From Hansfordia pulvinata (taxonomy: Eukaryota; Ascomycota; Sordariomycetes; Xylariales): a stretch of DNA of 64,000 nucleotides. The notes under the pieces are model-generated. The model did no database searches and was not told the DNA's origin. It saw nothing but the letters and a program-made list of their open reading frames with translations. The translations under genes and the position numbers were made by a program. Location: contig BJKQ01000009.1 of the NCBI GenBank assembly GCA_006538405.1, positions 2,366,001 through 2,430,000 of the forward strand, read 5' to 3'. This document shows positions 34,021-44,502 of the stretch, piece after piece; position 1 is the first letter of the stretch; the number at the start of each line of letters is the position of its first letter.

Positions 34021-35666
34021 CGCCGCCGCCCCATAGGACCTCGCGCTGGACGGAATGAGTGTAGGTGTGTGCATGCATGCGCTGCCGAGCCGCCTCGGGA
34101 AACTCGGGCTTGCAGGCCGGGAGCTCGCAAGATGACCCGGCGCGGCATAAGGTATTCGCCCTCGCTCGGGCGCCGGGTCCACGACAGACAGTGGGCGTGT
34201 GGGCCGCCTCTGCGAGGCCGGGTCGGGTACACGTAGGTAGGTTGGGATGGCGTGCTTTTGCCACCCGTACCCGATGAGCCTAACTTGTGTGGCTGCCAGG
34301 TAACCTGTGGGGGTTTAGCTACCTAGGTTGCGAGTTGCGGTCCATGATAATCCCCGACGGTGCCTGTCGCTTCCTCCTGCCCCGGCCCTATCTCAGCTGG
34401 GAGGGAACGGACAACGACGGCTCATGTGATGGGGTGCACCCGACCGGAAAACGAGTCCCGGGGCGGCTTGATATCCTGTTCCATGAGGGGTTACATAGGT
34501 GGTATGGACTAACAAAGAGGCGTATCGTTGCGGAACTTGCCTGAGGACTTCCAGTGCGCTCCGTGCCGAGAGATGCCACCGATCGATCTCCTTGCTTGCC
34601 AATACGCCGCTATACCCTCGCCGACAGTGACCATGTCAGACCTAGACCCGCGGACGCACTCGGTGTACAATAAGAACGGTGTGTACGTTAGTACTCGTAC
34701 TCCGTAGATACCGGAACTTCTCGTAAACAATCTGCAGTGATGGGCAAGGCAAGTCCCGTGGTGGCCAAACTCTTGCCTGATCAGGCATACGGGTCCTCTC
34801 CGGGGCAGCTGTATATTGGTGGGCTTCCGAATTGTCTACGAGTAGCTCTATTCTCCCCAGCATAGACACAGACTCATACCCTGACTCTCACACATACTCT
34901 CTCTCTCTTTCTCTGTCTCTCTTTAAATATCTTTGTCTTTATCTATTTCTTGCAGTGGGGGGAGGGGACTGCGAGATCTACTTTACCTTCTCTAACAACG
35001 CATCTTACTGAGTTGCGTACCACCTTCACCGCGGTGGCAAGGCAAAGCAAGCCTGCCGGGGCTTGTGCCGGGATCAGGTCAGTTTAGTCTACGGCATACT
35101 CCGCAAAGCCATCCGAAGCTCGCACAGCCCCGGAAGACCAGCCCGCCGCCCATGACCCCCCGTACCCTTGCCCACGACCTCCAGGCGAGCTGCCTGATCT
35201 TGGACTAGTCAGAGAGGCGAACAGGCCGCAGCGTTGCCACCCGGGGAGAGCTTCGGCCAATGCACCCGCGTGACTTTGAGTTGCAGCTGGACGTCTGTAG
35301 TTCATATCGCAACTCGCCACTCTGCGGGACCCAGAGCCGCTCTCCACTGCGTGCTCAGACCCCGAATGATCGTCTCTTGGTGATTGGCTGACCGGAGCCA
35401 AGCGTCGTCAAAGGGCCAGTCCAAGGTCAAGGTAGCTGATAAGTTGCCACGATGATGATGATGGGCGGCGAGACGAGATCGATGTCGTGATAGCTATAGA
35501 GATAGAGCACCCATTCTGCCAACAAGCTCCGCCCGACTGTGAGGCAGAGCAATGATACAAGAACTCTCTTTCGACCTCCCCAAAGGCCAGTTGGAAGAAC
35601 CATCATCACAGCAATCAAACCATCAGTGCCTCTGCCCTCTGTCAAACACTCCAACCTTCTTACTTG

Positions 35667-35673
35667 TATAAGA
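35667..35673 (+). promoter_or_regulatory. TATA-like element for the small secreted protein
   Basis: TATAAGA 87 bp upstream of the start codon at 35754, followed by a C/A-rich leader. Positional support only. Confidence 0.4.
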
Positions 35674-35753
35674 CACCCAATACAGGCCCCCTTGCCCAGA
35701 GAAACCACCAATCCCGCTTCCAGAGCATCCTCCGCCCAGGAGCACACATCGCA

Positions 35754-36251
35754 ATGAAGCCATCCACCTTCCTATCACTGGCCCTCTTCAACTTCGGCGC
35801 CCTCGCCGCCCCCACAGACGACGCCGCCGCAGTCCAAGCAGGAGCCGTCAAGCGCGCCCTCGAGCAGTCCGAGCCGGTAGCCGAGCGGGCTGCTGCCGCC
35901 GGATTCGCCTCGGAGGAGGAGGACGACGACCAAGACGACGGCGGTGAGGAGACCCACATCTGGCACCCCCGGGGCGGCGACGACGACGGCGCCGAGACGA
36001 CCGAGGTCGGCCCCGGCGTCTTCCAGCGCGACCTGCGGTACACGCTGTGCGGCAACGCGTGCGACATTGTCATCGACCGCGGGCGCGCGCACGCCAAGGA
36101 GTGGGGGCGCTGCACCAGGCGGTGCCAGAGGGACTTTGTCGACTTCATCGGCACCATGATCGCCACCGTGTACGCGGGCTTCAAGGGCTACGACGACCAG
36201 AAGAAGGCCGAGAAGAAGCTCGCCGCGAGCCTGATGAAGAAGTTCTACTGA
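35754..36251 (+). CDS. Small secreted cysteine-containing protein
   Basis: A single-exon gene of 165 aa. MKPSTFLSLALFNFGALAAP is a clear signal peptide. A dibasic KR follows about 14 residues after the predicted cleavage (AGAVKRALEQ), so Kex2 processing is possible. The next section is very acidic (EEEDDDQDD). The C-terminal domain has four cysteines in two C-x3-C pairs (CGNAC and CTRRC), suiting two disulfides between helices. It ends in a basic AEKKLAASLMKKFY segment. I recognise no named family. Size, secretion and the paired cysteines fit a small secreted protein or effector candidate, but a role is not established. An upstream in-frame start at 35664 would bury the signal peptide and was rejected. 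Confidence 0.75.
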   Translation: MKPSTFLSLALFNFGALAAPTDDAAAVQAGAVKRALEQSEPVAERAAAAGFASEEEDDDQDDGGEETHIWHPRGGDDDGAETTEVGPGVFQRDLRYTLCGNACDIVIDRGRAHAKEWGRCTRRCQRDFVDFIGTMIATVYAGFKGYDDQKKAEKKLAASLMKKFY

Positions 36252-37990
36252 GAGTGCCTAAGGCAAGAGAGACCAAGAACAAAAAAAAAAGAAGAAAACT
36301 ATACCCTTGTCGGGGCTCTTGCCCAGGGCCTGGAGGGGGATGGGAGGGGGAGAAGACCGAAACTGCATATAATTGAGAAGAAGGGGCCGGCTCGGAATGG
36401 TGCCCTCGCGGGCTGCCTTCGCACAAGGCAACGCAGCAAGCCCCTTAGGTTCTACATATGGGCGGTGAAATACTATCGCTCTAGGGATTGGGATTGGGAG
36501 CTGGCTGGTGATTCAAGGATCGGGGTGCATCTTTTTCTCTTATTGGGCGCCCATTCATCGTTCTACATCTGAACACTTTCACTTTCACCATTTTTTTGCT
36601 TTTCTTTTATTATTTCTTCATCTCTTTTGAACACCTTCATTACTTTCACGACTTTACATCTATCTAATCAACGAGTCAATTGACGACCTTCTTGGAAAGA
36701 GCTCCCATCGATGAACCTGAAGATCTCCGTACTTAAAAGCCCAAGCCCAAGCCCACGCGAACGCGAACGCACGTCTGTCCGGGTGAGCGCCTGTAGTCCC
36801 GCAGGCCAATGACGATGAGAAGGCTCCAAAAGGCCCGCCGCCATCGTCGGCCAAGGTACTACTTAACACCGAAGGCGTCAGCCGAAGATCGGTCGCCTGC
36901 CAGCAACCGCCCGAGGGCTCGCCGCAACGCCTCCCGGAAGGAGCACTAGTCTCGAGTCAAGGCCCCGGCGAACCGCCTCCCCCGCTGACAGAGGCCCAAG
37001 GCACCAGGCCCACTGGTCTGGTCTTCGCGGCACTCTCGAGAAGCACTGGAACTCGTCAATTCCCACTGGTCCGGGCCCCAGCCCTGGGTCTTCGGCTCTC
37101 CGCTGTCTGTGTCTTTGCGCGTCTTGCCATAACTATCCCGCCTTCGCGTATCTGCACAGGTGGTGGGCCGCCTCGAATCCTTAGACGGAGGTTGGGGCGG
37201 CCCGTGTCTCTGGCAGCGTGGTCGAGAACGGAGGTCGGCAAGGGTTGAAGATGGGGGGAAAGGGGTGCGCCACCACTCGCGTAAAGACTTGGCCAGTCAA
37301 CTAACTAGTGGCGACGAATATCAGTTCTCTCGTACACCACGCTCGTCCGGGCGGATGGGAACTCGTTGTGCAATGGCAAACAAATAACGAGCAGCCTCGC
37401 TGATCCGTCACCGCTCTGCCGCTCTGCGGGTTTTCCCGTGATCGGGTCAGGCTTGGGTTGCTGCTGTCCACTGTAGAGTCGCCGCCGTCCAGGATTGATA
37501 GAGCATGCTTGGGTGATGTCGACTGAGTAAGACATGGTCGTTCCAGAAAGTCATTGGATCACTCGGAGCCACCCATCCCGACATGCTTGTACACGATCAT
37601 TTCGCCCTGCATCAAGGCCGCTCGTGTGCTACCGATCCAACAAGCCAGAGTGTTCCATTGCGTCTAACCTAGCAGTGACGCGCCGTATGTATGCCCCCCC
37701 TTCTCCCCTTTACGCCGGACGCCACTTATATCGGCTTTGAAAGAGCTCAATGTCGTATTTAAAAAACGAGGCAGGTAAGTGATACTGGGAAGAGACGGCA
37801 TGCGGCGTCTAATGGATGTCCTTTTGTGACAGTCCTCGACTCCCAGCATGTCACAAACTCAAGTCACCCGCCAGTAATCATCAACAGCAAGAGACCAAGT
37901 CCATGGGGCTTCAGGATAAAAAGACTACTCTATCAGATATAAGCCAGGCAGGTTTGGTAGCTGCCAGCAAGCTCCGGCCCCCCTCTCCGC
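36252..37990. other. Convergent intergenic region with a leader-like pyrimidine tract
   Basis: About 1.7 kb between the small secreted protein and the BAHD gene. Positions 36560-36690 are strongly C/T-rich and read like a plus-strand fungal transcription start and leader. An ATG follows at 36711 (MNLKISVLK), but I cannot build a convincing coding model after it. Otherwise nothing recognisable. Confidence 0.4.
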
Positions 37991-40481
37991 CTATACGCAC
38001 TCGGAGCCAGCCGCGCCCGGCGTCCTCCCCTCCCTCTCGCCCCCGCTCACGCTCCCGAAGCTCTCGCCGATGATCTTCCGGATGTTGCCGGCGTGCCCCT
38101 TGCGCACCCGGATCTGCAGCCAGTAGTTGCCGGTGCCGTCCTTGCCGAGCACGACGCACGAGCTCCTGAACGGCACCGCCTTCCGGACCTTGCCTCCTTG
38201 CACGTACGACGGCCTCCCCCTCCCGCCCTTCCCTCTCCCTCCTCCTCCTCCTCCCTCTCCTCGCACCTCCTCTCCCTGTTGTTGCCCATTCCTCTCCCCC
38301 TTAGTCTCGCCCTCGCCCTCACCCTCGCCTCCCCCCCCATCGACGACCGCCGCCGAAAAGTCCGTCTCGAAAAGCCCCGCCTTGGCCCAGTTGGACATGA
38401 CGACGAGGTGCATGCCCCCGTCGCCGTGCAGCACCGGCATGGCCGCCCGCGCCGCCCGCCGCTCCGCCGCCCGCCGCGCCCGCAGCTGCGGCAGAGTCCC
38501 CTGCAGCGCCACGGCCCGGCGCACCCCGGCCGCCACCCGCGCCAGGCCTCCAGTTCCCCGTCGCTGCTGCTGCTGTTGACCCCCTCCCTTCTTCTTCTCC
38601 TCCTCCTCTGTCTCCGGCGGTGGTGTCGGCGTCGTAGTCGGCGTCGTCGTCGGGTAACCCAGAATCTCGCGCACGGTGGTCAGGCAGACGAGGCTGGTGA
38701 CGGCGTTGCCGAGGTACGCGGCCGAGGACGGGAGCGCGCCGCACGCGGCAAGCTCATCCCGCAAGCCCCGCGCCGCCACCAGGGAGACGGTCTGCTGCTG
38801 CTGTTTCAGTCTCTGGTCCCGCTGGCTGGCTGGAGAGGCAGAGGGCTTCGGGGACGACCCCGAGGAAGACGACGACGACGACGGAGGTGGTGATGGTGGC
38901 AGAGATGGGCAGGAGGAGGAGGAGTAAGGGGGGGAGTCGGCGGCTTTGTGGCGCACGGCACACCGCAGCGCAATGGCGGCAAGCAGATCCCCGTCGCTGA
39001 CAAAGGTGCTGCCGTTGTCTTCGCCGCCCGCGCTCTCGGCCAAGTCGGCCATGGCCTCGTCCTTGAGCCGCCTCATGTGCGCCGCCGGGATGCACACCAT
39101 GCGCGCCTCCTCCTCCGGGTTGCGCGCCAGGTCCCACGCCAGCCGAAGCGCGAACCATGCCGTCTGTGCGAATGACAGCGCCTTATCCGCCATGACGTGT
39201 TCTTCTTCTTCTTCTTCTTCTCCTCCCTCTCCTTCGTCATCATCCCCAACCTCCCTTTCCTCAGCTGCCGCCTCCTTCTCCTCAACCACCTCCTTCGCCC
39301 CCCTTGCCCTGGCCTCATCCCTCCCTATCCCCCTTCCTCCGCCTCCCTTGACCCCACGGTCAAACTCCTCCAGCGGGTCCTCCCAAGCAGGCCAGAGCGG
39401 CGGCACCACGCCAGCACCGCCGCCGCCGCTCCCCGCAGATGCCTGGCAGCCACCTTGATATCCCACCGCCGACGCCGACGCCGCCGCAGCCGCCTGCTGG
39501 CCCCCCACCGACGATGACGACGACGACGACGCCGAGAGCAGGCTTCCCCACGCGCTCAGGACCTCGCGGATCCCGGGAACGTCGCACAGCGTGTGCGGCC
39601 ACGACAGCGAGACGAGCGTCGCGTCTGCGAACGACTCGACGTGGCACCCGAGCTGCGGCGCGTCGGTGGCGCAGTACTCGTCGATGCTGCCCGGGGACGA
39701 GCAGCCGCCACCGCCGCTGCCGCGCATGAGCGCGAGCCCGGCCTCCGTCGGGTCGCCCTCGAACACTATCGGCTGCTGCAGGCCGTCCCCAAAGGCGGCG
39801 GCGTCGCGGTGTGCCGTGCTTCGTGTGTCATGATTCGAGGGTGACGTTGATGCTGATACTGATGCTGATGCTGATGATGTTGGTGATATTGGCGGTGTCG
39901 GCGTCGGTGATGTGGGTGGTGGTGATGGTGGTGGTCTGGGTAGCGCCGAGCCGAGCGGGTGCTCGCCGATGCGAACGCCGTCGTGCCGCGCGTGCGTAAA
40001 GGTCACCGGCGGCCTGTCGGCGCCGAAGCGCGCTGGGATGTGGTATTCTAATCGGCCTTCGCTCTGTGAGTTTCCGTCGCCCGTGGGAGAGGAGAGGCTT
40101 TGTGTCAGCTGGAGGTCTCGATTCGGTACCAAGATGGAAAGGCCTGGGAGTCTGCCAACGAATTGTAAGGATGGGGGGGAAAAAACATCGACTGACGTTG
40201 AGCCTCAGCCTGGCCCCCAGCTTCGGCCAGTGGTCGGTGACGAGCTCCTCCAGGGAGCTCCTGAGCCTTGCCACGTCCAGGACGTCGTCGAACCGGAGCA
40301 TCAGCAGCAGTATCAGTGCCCGGTTGTAGTTGGTGTCGTCCGACTCGGTCAGGGGTACTATCGTGTCGGTCGGCACCGGCGCCGGCGCCGCCGGGCGCTC
40401 CCCCTTGCACTTGGTCAAGCCTGCTCCCATCTGTGCGCGCGTTGTCGAGGAGAAAAGCCCGTGTCGAGGAAGAAGCACCAT
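37991..40481 (-). CDS. BAHD-type acyltransferase with low-complexity inserts
   Basis: A CoA-dependent acyl transferase-like protein of 768-785 aa. Exons are 40481-40197 and 40063-37991; the 133-nt intron (GTCAGT donor, GCTGAC branch, CAG acceptor) is phase 0. The N-terminal half contains LEELVTDHWPKLGARLRL and GRLEYHIPARFG. The catalytic HxxxD is HTLCD in SWPHTLCDVPG. The DFGWG loop typical of plant BAHD enzymes is not clear; SNWAKAGLFETDFS occupies that place. Large Ser, Gln, Glu and Gly/Glu inserts separate the core blocks and make the protein longer than the usual 450-500 aa. The start is uncertain. The ATG at 40430 (MGAGLTK) fits better if the TATAAT at 40505 is used, since it lies only 24 bp from the 40481 ATG. 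The substrate is unknown. Confidence 0.8.
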
Positions 40482-40504
40482 GGGGCTCTACTTCTTTGCT
40501 TTCA

Positions 40505-40510
40505 TTATAA
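40505..40510 (-). promoter_or_regulatory. TATA-like element for the BAHD gene
   Basis: TTATAAT on the minus strand, 24 bp upstream of the first in-frame ATG and about 75 bp upstream of the second (40430). If functional, it favours the downstream start. Confidence 0.3.
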
Positions 40511-41017
40511 TGGCCGTGGAAAAAGTGTGACGCAGCGGCCCCCTCTAACGAGTACTCGTGCGGGAGGGGCCTGCACGTTATACCGAAGGGCACGTTGGCA
40601 CGTCGCCAACACTAGGAGGGCGTGGCGCCCTGGGCTCAGCTCGCATCTTGTTGGCTTGCTACGCCGATCTTGCACGGGCTAATTTGAGATCTTACGCAGT
40701 TAAAAAGGGTCCTGCCATGAGGGAAAGGAAAAAGGAAATTCCTGGAGGGTGGGTTGGAAGCACTGGACAAAGGCAAGGGAGCGGTCAGCAGGGAAGGGAT
40801 CCACGTCTGGCTTGCACGCCGAGCACCTGTCGTGCCTGTCAAGCTCTGAAAGGGTGCCACGGCGCATGACGACGCCAGCCGCGCAAGGAAGAGCTACCGA
40901 AGCTGCTTGAGCTGCGCGAAAAGTAGAAGATTCCGTCCCGTCCCGCCGGGTTGCGCCACGAGGGTGGCAGGGAGTGCCACAGCCTCTCCACCCTGCCGCA
41001 TGTGCCTCCGGCCGAAT

Positions 41018-41785
41018 ACTCGTAGTCTCAGTATGGCTCCTTTTCGACCGGCACGGACAAGCTTGGACCAGGTCCATGTTGGTGCGAGGCGAGAGAAAGC
41101 ACATGGATCGGCAGGGCGAGGTGCACAGGCCCATACGTACAACTAAGACCGCATACTTGTCATCGTGTCTGTCCAGCGCATCGTACGGTAGCAGCACCTG
41201 TCAAACTATCCAATGATGCATTCCACAGGCGTCGCCCACTTGAATGGTGGGTTATATGCCAGGCCAAATTGGAAGTAGTCGGGTATGCCCAAGATCTGCT
41301 ATTTGCAATCGTGGCAATGCCCACTCGCAAAGTGCTCTGGACTATCATCAGTACGGAGTCCCCCCGGTTGTCCGCAATCTAGGGTCCGGCAGTGGTGCGT
41401 TCTCTCCGAAGATCCATATGACAGCGAGCAGTTCGGAATTGGCCGCATCAGATAGGGCTCACGGCCTTCCACGGCGCGGACGAGTCCTTGTAGACAATCG
41501 TCGTTGCGGGGACTGTTGAGTGGCACGAGACGCGCCATCACATCCCGCGTGTCTGGCGCGAGGCCCGCCTGGCTTGCGAGCACTCCGTAGATTCCCCTGG
41601 ATCGGCTTTCGCTCACTCGTAGTGTCTTGCCATATTATGTGACTACGAGTACTCCTATGAGACACATTGGGGCGGTCAACAGCCCTCGCCTAGTCGGATG
41701 GTCAGCAAGTACTCGTAGGTAAGGTGGCACGGGTGGTACCTAGAGCACGCAGGAGTGACGGAAAAAGCAACCATACATACGAGTA
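41018..41785. repeat. Cluster of four TACGAGTA/TACTCGTA motifs
   Basis: Copies at 41018-41025, 41644-41651, 41710-41717 and 41778-41785, in both orientations. They belong to a dispersed family of at least 27 copies in the window, described under findings. Confidence 0.7.
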
Positions 41786-42482
41786 CATGTATCGGTATTT
41801 GCTCGTTTCTTTTTTCTTAGTGGCTCGCCCACGCTTTTGGCCACTGGGCGGCAGCAGCCTCAGGCTCTCTTTCACGCGGTGGTCTTGGTAGTATGCTCAG
41901 TGGCGTACTTGTACCTCTTTGCAGCTTCGATTGGTAGTCTGCAAGCCTGTCGCGTAACGAATAGTAAGTGAATGGTCACCCTCGAGCAGCTCACGATCAC
42001 AATGAGCGTATCCACATGCAGGCTAATGCCAATGGATGCGGCTGGCCATTGCTCAGGATCTCTTGCAGGCGTACTAGCCCAGCACACCCAGTCGTCAATT
42101 CGGTAGCCATTCCAGAGTCGATTAATTGCTATTTGCTCAGTATGAGTATGGATACTTGTAGGAGTGACGGGAAGACAGCAAGCTTGAGTGCTGCATTCGA
42201 TCGTTCACTCACGCACTCGAGTAGCCTCCGTGTGTAGAACAGGGAAGCAACCAGGCGCTCAAGCGGGGTATGTACACCGTATGCATAAACCAACTGAATT
42301 AACAATGCCTCAATCTTCCATTCTCGCAATCGTATGGAATGTATTATTCGTCTGGCGCTGGAAAGCGGGCCTTGGCTTCGACGTCGACATTTGCGCCCGA
42401 AGGAACAGGAGTGGTGCCTTGTAGAGCGCCTAAGAATAGCATCTGCATAGCAGCGCCGGAGAGACCTCTCAAGCACAGCATT

Positions 42483-44502
42483 CATGCTTTGGCGGGGTTC
42501 GATGGTCGCGTCCAACTACGAATGTGGCCTGGAGAGTGTCAATGGGCTAAGAACGTCAACAACGAATTCCGGACGAGGGACCGACCTTTGTTGCATGCAG
42601 TCATGATGGCCTCCTCTGTAAACTCAAGCCAGCTCAACGGTTCCTTGTTTGCGATTTTGTTCAACACGGGTGGGAGCGTCGCTGTTCTGGCCTGCGGTTC
42701 TACTGAATGACCAATCGTCTGTTCCTCTGCGCCGTCAACGGCTGCTGCAGATCCAGACGTGCCCTGCGTTTCTGCTCGCTGAAGCGCCGTTGCCTTGGAT
42801 GACACAGAGCCTCTATGCCGATGTGTTGCCTGTTCTTACTTTTAGCTTCTTGGCTAGAGCTGCGGGAAGGGTGACGCCTACGCCTTTTGGTCTGTGGAGC
42901 ATGCCCACATTGAAGTCCCACAAGCAAAGCCTGCAGTCCTCCCCGACACTTCCAAAGCGATAGTTTCTTTCGTCGCATCTCCACGGGTCAAAAGCCACAG
43001 ATGTGATCCAGGACTCGTGGCCGCGGCACCGTGCTATCAGCGCCTCTTCGGAAGGACACCAGATCGAGATTAGATCGTCTTGTCCGCCAGTGAGAACGTA
43101 CTTGCCGTCCGGCGACCAGCAGACGCATGTGAAACCGCCGTAGTATGAGTTGTATATACCAATAAGCCTGAGATAAAGTCAGCGACGAGGGATCGCACGG
43201 ATGCTTATGATGCGTATACTCTTCCTTGATGTAGTCGATGATGCGCAGAACACCGTCTTCGAAAACGACTGCCAGGTGGCGGTTGTCAGGCGAGAACTCG
43301 AAAGAGTTGATGCGCTGATTCGACAGTTTCCACAGAGCAGCTGGATTGTGTCTTTGGTTTTTCGACGTGGATGATTTCAGCACCTGAATCCGTTCCGAAT
43401 GGTTGACTTCAGTGTCGCCATTAGCCTTGGGCTCCTCTTCGTCGGGGTTGAATGTGGCATCTTCTTTCTCCTTATCGTAAACGATCAAGGTGCCATCCAT
43501 GTGTGCGGCCATGAACAGATTCTCAGAACCAGGAATCCACCGGATGTGCGCTACGGGTGTTTTATTTATCGCGCCCTGCAGTGTGTCAGCGTTTCCAATC
43601 CGCTCGCCCACCACGAACTGCAGCCTACTTACGTTCTTATTCAGCCTGGTGTATCTTTGAGACATTGGCTCCCACCATATGATTTCACCAGTGGAAAAGC
43701 CCATGATGAGATCAATGTGGGAGACACTCTTGGTAACAAGATTCACATCGTGGCACAGACAGTGGGCTTTGGTGAACAGGATCTTGGTCAGATAGTCCGA
43801 CTTGTTGGTTCCGGCATAGTCAAGCCACTGGAAGGCACGATTGATATTGGCGAAAACGAAAAGACCATCTGTGGGGCGGTCAACGAGCTTCTTCGACAGG
43901 ATCTCGTTGGTAATGACTCTGGATATGAAGGATGAGTTGCTCTTAGTCATGTTATTCTTCGGCTTCCGGCGCTTGTTGGGATCCTTAGTCTTCTCCGGAG
44001 CAAGCAAAGCGTTGCCATTGCCGAATGTGGGCACAGAGACAGCTGTGACTGAAGTGGCTGCAGGTGCATGGCCGTCGTTGAGAGATGAGTTTTTGACGGA
44101 TCCATCGGTGCTGGGTTTGGCGTCGTGGGAGGCTCTGGCCTCGCCTGGGTGCTCGGCAATGCTGGGAGAGACAGTGTGGTTGGAGGTGAGGCGGTAAAAG
44201 ACAGGGGGCCGAGGTCGGTTCTGAATGGTAAGCAGAGAGATTTTGGTGCCGACAGTTGCGGGCTGAGGAGTAGTCGCGAGGGGGTTGGGATTGACGACGG
44301 GGGCCTCCGATGGATGTGGCGGAGGAGTGGCAAGCAGCAAGTCCTCCTTGAGGACGTAGGTGCCCTCGCCGACGAGGAACTGCTCCTCGGGGTTGGTCAA
44401 GATGTTGTTCGTCTCGATCATGGGAGCGACCTGACCCGAAGCAACCGCGGCATTGTAGGCGGCTTGGGTCGGGAAGCGCGGTGGCGGTGGGAGAACACTC
44501 AT
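42483..44502 (-). CDS. creC: Catabolite repression WD40 protein CreC
   Basis: CreC is a WD40 scaffold that binds and stabilises the deubiquitinase CreB in carbon catabolite regulation (WDR20-like). Five exons: 44502-43633, 43575-43220, 43167-42840, 42778-42586 and 42529-42483. All phases agree and give 597 aa, the usual CreC length. The start is [14 protein letters not shown] Pro/Ser-rich N terminus precedes [13 protein letters not shown], then WD blocks [61 protein letters not shown] and DCRLCLWDF. The conserved tail is RTATLPPVL...[12 protein letters not shown]. The last two introns are short (61 and 56 nt), and without them the C terminus appears truncated. The 61-nt one lacks an obvious branch site. 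The gene is divergent from gem1. Confidence 0.93.

Larger units (their letters stand above)
31212..35753. other. 4.5-kb intergenic region
   Basis: No recognisable gene on either strand. It contains TACGAGTA-type motifs at 31612, 32609, 33132, 34692 and 34837, several TAGGTAGG/CCTACCTA motifs, and two microsatellites listed separately. The last 120 bp forms the promoter and leader of the small secreted protein. Confidence 0.5.
40482..42482. other. 2-kb intergenic region
   Basis: Promoter space for the BAHD gene and the 3' flank of creC. Four TACGAGTA/TACTCGTA copies fall within 770 bp (41018-41785), the densest cluster in the window. No gene recognised. Confidence 0.5.
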
